A DNA stretch of 46,148 bases, taken from contig DEKA01000008.1 in assembly GCA_002353635.1 (NCBI GenBank), forward strand, positions 1 to 46,148. The letters are read 5' to 3'. How positions within the stretch are numbered: the stretch's first letter is position 1; each line of letters begins with the position of its first letter. Under the pieces are notes generated by a model that was not told the origin of the DNA, ran no database searches, and worked only from the letters and a program-made list of their open reading frames with translations. Positions 32,076 to 40,600 of this stretch are shown here, piece after piece. The translations under genes and the position numbers were made by a program. The stretch is from Lachnospiraceae bacterium UBA2734. GTDB lineage: Bacteria > Bacillota > Clostridia > Lachnospirales > Lachnospiraceae.

Positions 32076-33512
32076 ATGAACAACAATCAATATGATGTGG
32101 TCATTGTCGGCGCAGGCCCGGGAGGCATTTTCTGCGCCTATGAGTTAAAAGAGAAGAAGCCGGATCTGCGCGTTCTCATCGTGGAGAAGGGGCATTCCAT
32201 CGAAAAGAGAGTATGTCCGAAGCGCATCACCGGCAAGTGCATGCACTGCAAGCCCTGTGCGATCACGACGGGCTTCTCCGGCGCTGGCGCATTCTCCGAC
32301 GGCAAGCTCTCCCTCTCCCCGGATGTGGGCGGCAATCTCCCCGAGATCCTCGGGTACGATGAGACGAACAAGCTCATCCATGAGTCGGACAACATCTATC
32401 TGCGCTTCGGCGCGCCGACGGATGTGTGGGGCGTGGACAAGGCGCAGCAGATCCGCGAGATCCGCGCAAAGGCCATTGTCGCGAACCTTAAGCTCATCGA
32501 GTGCCCGATCAGGCACCTCGGCACAGAGGTCGGCTACCAGATTTACTCCAAGATGGAGCGTCACCTGCAGGAAGTCGGCGTTGACCTTCTCTTCGATGAG
32601 CCTGTGGAGGAAATTCTCGTTGATAACGGAAAGGCAACCGGTATCCGCACCTCAAAGGGCAATACCTTTTATGCGGACCGCGTCGTTGTAGCTGTCGGGC
32701 GCGACGGCGCCGAGTGGCTTGATGAGCAGTGCGGCAAGGTCGGGATTGAGAATACCCCCGGCACGGTGGACATCGGTGTCCGCGTGGAGGTCCGCGATGA
32801 GGTCATGCAGTACCTGAACGAGAACCTCTATGAGGCGAAGCTCGTCTACCACACGCCCACTTTCGACGACAAGGTTCGTACGTTCTGTACGAATCCGTCC
32901 GGCGAAGTCGCAACGGAGTACTACGACAACAACCTGGCGGTGGTCAACGGCCATGCGTATAAGGGAAAGGAATTCAAGACCAACAACACGAATTTCGCGC
33001 TGCTGGTATCCAAGAATTTCACAAAGCCCTTCAGGACGCCTATTGAATACGGCAAGATGATCGCGCAGCTCTCCAACATGCTCTGCGGCAACAAGATTCT
33101 TGTCCAGACATTCGGCGACTACAAGAGAGGAAGAAGAACGACGGACGAGAGACTGTGCAGGAACAACCTGATCCCTACCCTGAAGGACGCCGTCCCTGGC
33201 GACCTCTCCCTCGTCCTGCCGCACAGAATCATGGTGGATCTTGAAGAGATGCTGTACGCGCTGGATAAGGTGACACCCGGCATCGCGTCCGATGAGACAC
33301 TTCTGTACGGCGTGGAGGTCAAGTTCTACTCGAACAAGGTCGTGGTGAACAGGGATTTTGAGACGAGCATTCAGGGCCTCTATGCAATCGGCGACGGCGC
33401 CGGCATCACGAGAGGGCTGCAGCAGGCATCAGCCAACGGCCTCTCTGTCGCGAGATCGATCATGAAGGCGATGGACGGCGTGCAGGAAGATCATGCTCCG
33501 GAAAATGCATGA
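32076..33512 (+). CDS. NAD(P)/FAD-dependent oxidoreductase (COG2509-type)
   Basis: This 478-residue flavoprotein has an N-terminal FAD motif VIVGAGPGGIFCAYEL (residues 9-24) and a C-terminal FAD-binding segment YAIGDGAGITRGLQQASANGL. It belongs to a widespread group of uncharacterised FAD-dependent dehydrogenases. Four cysteines are clustered after the first strand-helix unit: Cys47, Cys55, Cys58 and Cys61 (C-x7-C-x2-C-x2-C), followed by TTGFSGAGAFSDGKLSL. The cluster could hold an iron-sulphur centre or a metal. The gene starts 13 bases after folA, behind AAGGGTG, and may be co-transcribed. The substrate is unknown. Confidence 0.85.
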   Translation: MNNNQYDVVIVGAGPGGIFCAYELKEKKPDLRVLIVEKGHSIEKRVCPKRITGKCMHCKPCAITTGFSGAGAFSDGKLSLSPDVGGNLPEILGYDETNKLIHESDNIYLRFGAPTDVWGVDKAQQIREIRAKAIVANLKLIECPIRHLGTEVGYQIYSKMERHLQEVGVDLLFDEPVEEILVDNGKATGIRTSKGNTFYADRVVVAVGRDGAEWLDEQCGKVGIENTPGTVDIGVRVEVRDEVMQYLNENLYEAKLVYHTPTFDDKVRTFCTNPSGEVATEYYDNNLAVVNGHAYKGKEFKTNNTNFALLVSKNFTKPFRTPIEYGKMIAQLSNMLCGNKILVQTFGDYKRGRRTTDERLCRNNLIPTLKDAVPGDLSLVLPHRIMVDLEEMLYALDKVTPGIASDETLLYGVEVKFYSNKVVVNRDFETSIQGLYAIGDGAGITRGLQQASANGLSVARSIMKAMDGVQEDHAPENA

Positions 33513-33615
33513 TAGAAGGCCGCAGACAATGCGTAAGGAGGAGAGAGTTGAAAGCGACGGCTGGCCGCCACTTTTAAACCGCAGAATCAGCGGCGCCGCA
33601 GCGAGGAGTAAATAT

Positions 33616-34737
33616 ATGCTGTCAGGACATTTGAGAAGAGCAGCAGGCGTTCTGTGCGCTGCGCTCTGTGCGGTGACGCTCACCGGCTGTTCACATCACG
33701 TGGTTTTTACGACAGGGTTCGGCAGCCGGGAGATTTTCACGGTCGGAAACCGGAGCGGCACAAATGTCGAACTGCGCGTCTATCTGACCAATCTGCAGAA
33801 TGAGTATGAGGAGAATCTCGGCAGCAGCATCTGGAACGAGGATGCGAACAAGGGAGCCGGAGAGGCGCTGCGGCAAAATGCACTCTTTCGCCTCTCGCGG
33901 GTGAAGATTCTGGATCAGTATGCAGAGAAGAATAACCTCTCTCTCTCTTCCGATGACGAAGAGAAGGCGAACAAGGCGGCAGAGCAGTATTACGGCGGGC
34001 TGAGCGATGCGGAGAAATCCTACCTCGGCGTCTCGGAGAAGTCCCTTCTGCAGATGTATGAGGATTACGCCCTCGCGGAGAAGTCATATGAGCAGATGAT
34101 TTCTACCGTGAATACAGAGATCAGCGATGACGAGGCGAGGACGGTGCAGATCCAGTGCATCACGATCAAGACGTACAGCACGGACAAGGACGGCAACCGC
34201 GTCGAGTTCACGGACGAGGAGAAGGCAAAGGCCAAAGAGAAAGCTGAGTCTATCTACAACGAGATTATCACCGGTATGAAGAACAACGCCGGTATCACCT
34301 TCGACACTTATATCAGCGAGTACAACGAAGAGGGGAGCGGGAGCTACACGATCGGCAGAGGCGAGGTGGACGAGGCATTTGAGAAGGCCGCCTTTGCGGC
34401 GCCGATCGGCAAGATCAGCAAGGTCGTGGAGACAAAGGACGGCTACCGCATCATCAAGGGAATCAGCGCCTTCAACAGAGAGCAGACGGACGCGAATAAG
34501 GTGAAGATCCTGAAAAAGCGCCGGAAGGAGGCGTTTGAGAAGGCCTTCAACGCGTACGCCAAAACCCTGGATTCGCACGTCAACGAGGAGGCCTTCAACA
34601 AGGTCCGGCTGACGGATGATGAGAACATAAAGACGTCGGACTTCTTTAAGATTTACAGCACAGTCTTCGCGGGAACAGGAGACAGCGCAGAGGAAGCCTC
34701 AACAGATGCATCTGCAGAAGCTGTTAGCACTCAGTGA
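33616..34737 (+). CDS. Parvulin-type peptidyl-prolyl isomerase lipoprotein (PrsA-like)
   Basis: This is a 373-residue lipoprotein. The signal ends in a clear lipobox (AVTLTGC), with lipidation at the Cys near residue 27. A SurA/PrsA-like helical N-terminal region follows. Residues about 210-310 look like a parvulin domain, with QIQCITIK near its start and a YTIGRGEVDEAFEKAAFAAPIGKISKVVETKDGYRIIKG segment that is diagnostic. A helical C terminus and Ser/Ala/Glu-rich tail close it. PrsA proteins help exported proteins fold outside the membrane. GAGGAG with good spacing supports the ATG at 33616; an open frame from 33493 is longer but lacks one. The last codons lie inside a CIRCE element. Confidence 0.85.
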   Translation: MLSGHLRRAAGVLCAALCAVTLTGCSHHVVFTTGFGSREIFTVGNRSGTNVELRVYLTNLQNEYEENLGSSIWNEDANKGAGEALRQNALFRLSRVKILDQYAEKNNLSLSSDDEEKANKAAEQYYGGLSDAEKSYLGVSEKSLLQMYEDYALAEKSYEQMISTVNTEISDDEARTVQIQCITIKTYSTDKDGNRVEFTDEEKAKAKEKAESIYNEIITGMKNNAGITFDTYISEYNEEGSGSYTIGRGEVDEAFEKAAFAAPIGKISKVVETKDGYRIIKGISAFNREQTDANKVKILKKRRKEAFEKAFNAYAKTLDSHVNEEAFNKVRLTDDENIKTSDFFKIYSTVFAGTGDSAEEASTDASAEAVSTQ

Positions 34738-34750
34738 CACTGAGTGCTAA
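34724..34750. promoter_or_regulatory. Perfect CIRCE element (HrcA operator) upstream of htpG
   Basis: TTAGCACTC (34724-34732) and GAGTGCTAA (34742-34750) are separated by exactly nine bases, matching the CIRCE consensus with no mismatch. HrcA represses heat-shock genes through this element. Here it overlaps the stop codon of the parvulin gene (34735-34737) and lies eight bases before the -35 of a good promoter that leads to htpG. Confidence 0.96.
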
Positions 34751-34757
34751 TTTTTTA
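34724..34757 (+). terminator. Terminator of the parvulin gene formed by the CIRCE palindrome
   Basis: The CIRCE spacer continues the palindrome, giving a perfect 12-bp stem with a GAC loop. TTTTTTA follows, so the same DNA serves as a Rho-independent terminator. Confidence 0.8.
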
Positions 34758-34786
34758 TTGACTTTGCTGTATTGGATGACTAGACT
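34758..34786 (+). promoter_or_regulatory. Promoter of htpG
   Basis: TTGACT (34758-34763) and TAGACT (34781-34786) are 17 bases apart. The start would be near 34793, leaving a leader of about 178 bases. Confidence 0.75.
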
Positions 34787-34787
34787 T

Positions 34788-34834
34788 GTTCATGACGGTA
34801 CTCTGTTATGTCAAAGATACCTCATGAACTTTTT
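34788..34834 (+). other. Inverted repeat with T run at the htpG transcription start
   Basis: GTTCATGA and TCATGAAC, extended by GGTA/TACC, flank 17 bases and are followed by TTTTT. It straddles the predicted start, so it may be a second operator, or if transcription starts earlier, an attenuator. Confidence 0.45.
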
Positions 34835-34899
34835 GCTGTCCGGCACCTTTTCACTGTACGGAGTGAGGCGCTGTACGGCTCACGATTATTCGTTATCAA

Positions 34900-34946
34900 T
34901 ATGTGATGCCTGCAGGGCGGATTTATTTTCAGGGAATCAGGCATCG
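34900..34946 (+). other. Stem in the htpG leader near the ribosome site
   Basis: GATGCCTG and CAGGCATC form an 8-bp stem that ends shortly before AAGGAG. It could affect translation in a temperature-dependent way, but this is only a guess. Confidence 0.3.
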
Positions 34947-34970
34947 TGACTCAAGGAGTGTGAATCAGAA

Positions 34971-37301
34971 ATGGCAGAAAAAGGACAGTTATCCATCAAC
35001 AGCGAGAATATGTTCCCGATCATCAAGAAGTGGCTTTATTCGGACCACGATATTTTCTACAGGGAGCTGATTTCCAATGGGTGCGATGCCATCACGAAGC
35101 TGAAGAAGCTCGAGGTGATGGGAGAGACAGAGCTCCCTGCAGACTATAAGCCGAGAATTGATGTCGTTCTCAACACCGCAGAGCGCACGGTCAAGGTCAT
35201 CGATAACGGCCTTGGCATGACGGCAGACGAGGTGAAGTCCTACATCAACAACATTGCGTTCTCCGGCGCAGAGGCATTTCTGAAGAAGTACAAGGATAAA
35301 GCCAATAACGACCAGATCATCGGACATTTCGGACTGGGCTTCTATTCCGCATTTATGGTGGCGGAACTGGTGGAGATCGATACGCTCTCTTATCAGAAGG
35401 ACGCAAAGCCCGTGCACTGGACCTGCGACGGCTCTTCTGAGTACACCATGGAGGATGGCACAAGAACGTCGTTCGGCACAACCATTACGCTTCATCTCTC
35501 CGAGGACTGCGAGGAATTCGCCAACTACTACAAGGCAAAGGACGTCATCCAGAAGTACTGCGGCTTCATGCCCACAGAGATCTATCTGAGAAGCGATGAT
35601 GCCAGCGAGACACAGGTCATCAAGGAGTCGGAGAGACGTCCCGACGATGTGGTGCTCGAGGAGCTCCCGGCCAAGCCTCAGGCAACTGACAACAAGGATG
35701 CGAAGCCCGCAGAGAAGGAGCTGAAGATCAGGAAGAGACCAGAGCTCTTGAACGATATTCATCCTCTCTGGACAAAGAATCCCAAGGACTGCACGGACGA
35801 GGAGTACAAGGAGTTCTACAGGAAGGTCTTCAACGACTACAAGGAGCCGCTCTTCTGGATTCATCTGAACATGGATTATCCGTTCAACCTGAAGGGCATC
35901 CTTTATTTTCCGAGGATCAATCTGGAGTACGAGTCAGCGGAGGGCGTGGTTAAGCTCTACAATAACCAGGTCTTCATCGCGGACAACATCAAGGAGGTCA
36001 TACCGGAATTCCTGCTGGTTCTTAAGGGCGTCATCGACTGCCCGGATCTGCCGCTGAACGTCTCGAGAAGCGCGCTGCAGAACGATGGCTTTGCGCAGAA
36101 GATCTCCGAGTTCATCGCAAAGAAGGTCGCCGACAAGCTCGCCGGCATGTGCAAGACCGACCGGAAGAATTACGACAAGTACTGGGACGATATCAGCCCG
36201 TTTATCAAGTACGGGTGCCTGAAGGACGAGAAGTTCTGCAAGCGCATGACGGACTACATCCTCTTCAAGGATATGGACGGCAAGTACCATGCGCTTCCTG
36301 AGGCCCTCGAAATCAATACAGGAAAGAAGGACGATGAGAAGAAGGGCGGTGCCGTCGATGAGAACGGCAAGCCTGTAGAGGCCGAGGTCGTAGACGACAA
36401 GAGCGGCGCGGCATCTGACAGCAAGGACGGCGGCGCAGACAAGAAGGAAGAGCCCTCTTCATCTGAGAATAAGGACTCCGCAAAGGCAGACGATAAGAAG
36501 AGTGAAGAGAAGAAGGACCGCACCATCTACTACATCACGGATGAGCGCCAGCAGAGCCAGTACATTCAGATGTTCCGCACAGCGCATATGCAGGCCTTCG
36601 TGCTCGACAACAGGATCGACGGACCGTTCATCACACAGCTCGAGCAGAAGAATGAGGGCGTTCACTTTGAGAGAATCGATGCCGGCGTCGACAAGGTTCT
36701 GAAGGCGCAGACGGACGGAAAGGACGCGGACAAGAGAAAGACAGAGGCCGACAAGGTGGCAGCTGTCATCAGAAAAGCGCTGAAGAACGATAAGATCAAG
36801 GTCAGCGTCGAGGATCTGAAGGATCCGAACACGGCTTCCATCCTCAAAGTCGATGAGCAGAACCGCCGCATGATGGACATGATGTCGATGTACTCGGGCA
36901 GCAGCATGCCGATGGGCGATTTCGGCCGCGAGGGTGAGACACTGGTTCTGAATGCCGGCAACAAGCTCGTGCAGTATGTCCTCACACACACCGACGAAGG
37001 CGTTGTTCTTCCAAAGAAAGAGGAGAAGAAAGAGGGCGCTGCCGGCACAGCGGACGCAAAGGCAGCTGAGAATGCAGGCGCAGCCGGTGCGAAGGGCGAA
37101 GAGACTGCCGGAGAATCCGGTGATAAGAAGGAAGAGAAGAAGGAGCCGCAGATCAACGTGGATGAGACCGTCCAGATGATCTGCGAGCAGCTCTATGATC
37201 TCGCGAGAATCCAGAACGAGCCGCTCACAGGCGAAGAGATGGCAGGATTCATCACAAGGTCCAACAAGCTCATGATGAAGCTGGCCAAAGACGCTGACTA
37301 A
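34971..37301 (+). CDS. htpG: Hsp90 family chaperone HtpG with two charged insertions
   Basis: HtpG is the bacterial Hsp90, a cytoplasmic ATP-driven chaperone dimer. Here it has 776 residues; about 620-690 is usual. GHKL ATPase motifs are ELISNGCDA (near residue 26), DNGLGM (near 79) and IGHFGLGFYSAFMV (near 117). Middle-domain sequences (FWIHLNMDYPFNLKGILYFP, LPLNVSRSALQND) are normal. Two Lys/Glu/Asp/Ala-rich inserts lie at about residues 450-515 and 680-725; the second precedes the last dimerisation helices. AAGGAG lies about a dozen bases before the ATG. It is controlled by a perfect CIRCE upstream and ends at a strong terminator. Confidence 0.95.
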   Translation: MAEKGQLSINSENMFPIIKKWLYSDHDIFYRELISNGCDAITKLKKLEVMGETELPADYKPRIDVVLNTAERTVKVIDNGLGMTADEVKSYINNIAFSGAEAFLKKYKDKANNDQIIGHFGLGFYSAFMVAELVEIDTLSYQKDAKPVHWTCDGSSEYTMEDGTRTSFGTTITLHLSEDCEEFANYYKAKDVIQKYCGFMPTEIYLRSDDASETQVIKESERRPDDVVLEELPAKPQATDNKDAKPAEKELKIRKRPELLNDIHPLWTKNPKDCTDEEYKEFYRKVFNDYKEPLFWIHLNMDYPFNLKGILYFPRINLEYESAEGVVKLYNNQVFIADNIKEVIPEFLLVLKGVIDCPDLPLNVSRSALQNDGFAQKISEFIAKKVADKLAGMCKTDRKNYDKYWDDISPFIKYGCLKDEKFCKRMTDYILFKDMDGKYHALPEALEINTGKKDDEKKGGAVDENGKPVEAEVVDDKSGAASDSKDGGADKKEEPSSSENKDSAKADDKKSEEKKDRTIYYITDERQQSQYIQMFRTAHMQAFVLDNRIDGPFITQLEQKNEGVHFERIDAGVDKVLKAQTDGKDADKRKTEADKVAAVIRKALKNDKIKVSVEDLKDPNTASILKVDEQNRRMMDMMSMYSGSSMPMGDFGREGETLVLNAGNKLVQYVLTHTDEGVVLPKKEEKKEGAAGTADAKAAENAGAAGAKGEETAGESGDKKEEKKEPQINVDETVQMICEQLYDLARIQNEPLTGEEMAGFITRSNKLMMKLAKDAD

Positions 37302-37311
37302 TGTGCTGTTG

Positions 37312-37362
37312 CGCCGTCCCGGCAGCGCGGATGTGATCCGTGCCGCCGGGACGGCGTTTTTT
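37312..37362 (+). terminator. Terminator of htpG
   Basis: A perfect 12-bp stem CGCCGTCCCGGC/GCCGGGACGGCG carries an inner stem (GCGGAT/ATCCGT) and ends in six T's. Confidence 0.93.
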
Positions 37363-37484
37363 GCGCGCAGTAGCGGGGAAGGAGGCATCCATGCTTGCAT
37401 GAGATGCCTTCTGACGGTTATGCGTGCCAGTGGCACGCGTTCAGAACGGACTCACGCCGGAGGCGAGACCACCGCGACATCGAG
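37363..37484 (+). repeat. Dispersed structured element, copy 2
   Basis: This is the second copy of the element at 8824-8943, 122 bases. Its hairpins are better paired here: GGCATC-CATGC-TT-GCATG-A-GATGCC and GCGTGCC-AGT-GGCACGC. It again starts right after a terminator U tract and ends with CCGCGACATCGAG, 118 bases before a large gene. Confidence 0.75.
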
Positions 37485-37520
37485 TTGGGCGTCATATGCC
37501 CAACCCGATTGTGCTATACT
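37484..37520 (+). promoter_or_regulatory. Operator-like palindrome and promoter of the Hsp70-like operon
   Basis: GTTGGGC-N7-GCCCAAC (37484-37504) abuts the repeat and overlaps the place of a -35. TGCTATACT (37512-37520) gives an extended -10. The palindrome could be a repressor or activator site. Confidence 0.5.
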
Positions 37521-37602
37521 GTGAAGATACGGGACAATGTATGCTGCGCCGGTCTGCGCACACATCGGTCATCCCGTCGGAATAAGGATTCTCGGAGGTT
37601 CT

Positions 37603-40600
37603 ATGCTACAGTATCAGGAACAACGCAAAATGGGCGGCGAAAAATTCAATATTGTGCGGACGCCGCTGACGTTTTCGACCGACAAGGTCAATCTGCGTCT
37701 TGCCCCCGGAGAATCCAGAGAAGATTCGTTCACCATTCTCTGCAGTCAGGGAGAAAATGTGAACGGTTTTGTGCTCTCTTCGAGGAGCTGCATGCAGTGC
37801 ATGACGCAGACCTTTTCGGGCCCTAAGGAGATCATCAGCTACCGGTTTGACGCAAAGGCGTTCTCGGCAGGTGATACGATCGATGGGTTCTTCCGCATTC
37901 TGTCAAACCACGGCGAGTACAGACTGCCATTTTGTGTGACCGTCATGCCGCCGCAGATGTCCTCGAAATTCGGCGTCATCCGAAACCTCTTTCACTTCAC
38001 CAATCTCGCACGGACCGACTGGAACGAGGCACTGCGCCTGTTCTGGGATCCGTCGTTTAACAGCCTTTTCACGGCACAGGACCGGAGAGAGAAGGCACTG
38101 TACAGAGGACTTTCCGCCAAGCCCGGCAATGAGCAGAATATGGAGGAATTCCTGATCTCCATCGGCAAGAAGACGGCGGCCTCTTTTCTCCCGGGTGAGA
38201 AGGAGATCGGGCTGACTGTCTCTCCCTCAGACCGCGGCGCGGTTGTGCAGAGAATGCAGATCAGCCGCAATGGATGGGGATATTCGCGGGTGAACATCCG
38301 CGTGAGCGGAAGCTTTCTGCAGGCGGACCGCCCGTTCCTTGCAGGAAGAGATTTTGTAGACGGCGTGGCTGAGTTCTCCTATGCCGTGAATATATCCGGC
38401 CTCCATGCGGGGAAGAATTACGGCGCCATCGTCCTCTCCAATCCTTTTTTCAGAACAGAGATTCCGGTGACTGTCATCTATAACGCACAGACGCCGATTG
38501 CACTCGCGCACAGACAGGAGATCGGGCAGAACATCGTCTGCCTGATGCAGGAATATGAGAATTTCCGTGCGCATAAGATCAGCGCAAAGGATTTTCTTGT
38601 CAGGGCAAAGACATCCATCGCGAAGCTCTGTGAGGCGGACCGGAACAATCCCATCACACAGCTCTACAGGATTCACTATCTGATCACCTCCCGCCAGTAT
38701 GAGGAGGCCCTGTGGGCTCTGCAGGATCTGAACAGAAGACTTTCCGGCGAAGACGGCAGCATTCCCGCCTTCCATCCCGCACAGTTTGACCTCGAGGACG
38801 ACACCGTCTATGCCTACCGCATGTACCTCACGATCCTGTGCGCAGAGGATACAGAGAAGGATGAGGGCACCATCGCAGACATCACAGAAGAGGCCGTCCA
38901 CGGGATCGCACAGATGCACAACGGCAATCCGGACAACTGGTGGATCGCATGGCTCCTTCTGTATGCCGCGGATGAGATGAGAAAAAGACCTTCCGGCGCA
39001 TGGATGATTCTGCGCGACTCGTTCGACCGCGGCTGCAGATCGCCTCTTCTCTATATCGAGGCCTATGACATGGTCAGCACAAGCCCGGCGATTCTTCACG
39101 AGCTGGGTGCATTTGAGCTGCAGGTGCTTATGTATGCTGTCCGCAAAGGCATATTGACCGAGCAGGTCATGACGCAGGTGAACTACCTGGCAGGCAGATC
39201 AAAGACGTATTCGGACGCTCTGCTGCATATTCTCTCCTATGGCTATGAGAAGACGGACATGGAATCCCTGAAGAGAGACAGCCTTCAGAGTATCTGTGAA
39301 ATTCTGATCCGCGGCGGGAAGACAGATGAGAAGAGCTTCCCGTGGTATCAGAAGGGCGTGGAGGCACAGCTCTCCATCACAAGGCTGTTTGAGTACTACA
39401 TGATGTCCATGCCATCCGACTTCGACGGGGAAATCCCGCAGATGGTCATCATGTATTTTGCCTGGCAGTCGACACTCCCTTATGAGCGGAACGCCTACCT
39501 GTACAGATATGTCGCCGCACATCGGGACGAGAGCCCTGTCCTCTTCTCGCAGTACCGTCCGCAGATCGACGCGTTTACGGCGGCGCAGCTCATGAATCAC
39601 CGCATGACGCCAGATCTCGCTGCCCTGTACACCTACTATCTGGGCGATGGGAGAGTGCTGACAGAGGATCTCGCTGCCGCTGCAGTCGTGGCGGCCTTTA
39701 CCTGCTGTGTGAAGACAGCAGATCCCAGGATGAAGAGGGTGGTCCTTGTCTATGACCAGTGCCGGTCGGAGCAGTATTACCCGCTGAAGGACGGCACATG
39801 CTATCTGCCTGTTTACGGAACGGACAACCGCATCTACCTCGAGGACGACGAGGGCAGCAGGTATGCGCAGAGTGTTCCCTATCTGTGTGAAAATATGATG
39901 GACCAGGGCGCTCTCGCCAGGGCGCTCAGCGCATATGCCGTGGACAACTTCGGCTACAGCCTGTACCTGGCGGGGAAGCTGGACACTTCATATCGCATTG
40001 ACGCGCAGAGCGCACCGGTTTTCAGACGCCTTGCCGACAATACGGAGCTCACAGGAGCTGTGCGGCAGAAGGTACGCCTTGCTCTTCTGCAGTACTACGA
40101 TGCCAGCGATGATATAAAGGAAATGGATGCATTCCTGACAGACATCAGACCGGACAATCTGACTGCGCAGGATCGGGCGGAGCTGATCCGCTGGATGGTC
40201 ATCAGAGGGCTTAATGACAAGGCACTTGGGTGGATCCGGCGGTATGGGACCTTCCACGTGGACGGGAAGACGCTCATGGAGCTGTGCACGCAGGTGCTCG
40301 CAGGGGATTACCGCGGCGACGATCAGGCCCTCTCCTGCATCGTGCATGAGGCATTCTTAAAGGGCAAGTACGATGAAAATATCCTCCTCTACCTGGAACA
40401 GTTCCTTGATGCCTGCAGCGATGAGCTCGAGGAAGTGAGAAAGACCGCGGCGGGCTTTGGCATCACGACGTATCCCGTCTGCAGAAGACTTCTCATTCAG
40501 ATGCTCTACACGGGACGGATCATTCCGGAGAGGACGAAGATTATCGAGTCCTTTATGAGAGAGGACCCTGACAGCCCGCTTCTTCCGGATGTACTGGCGC

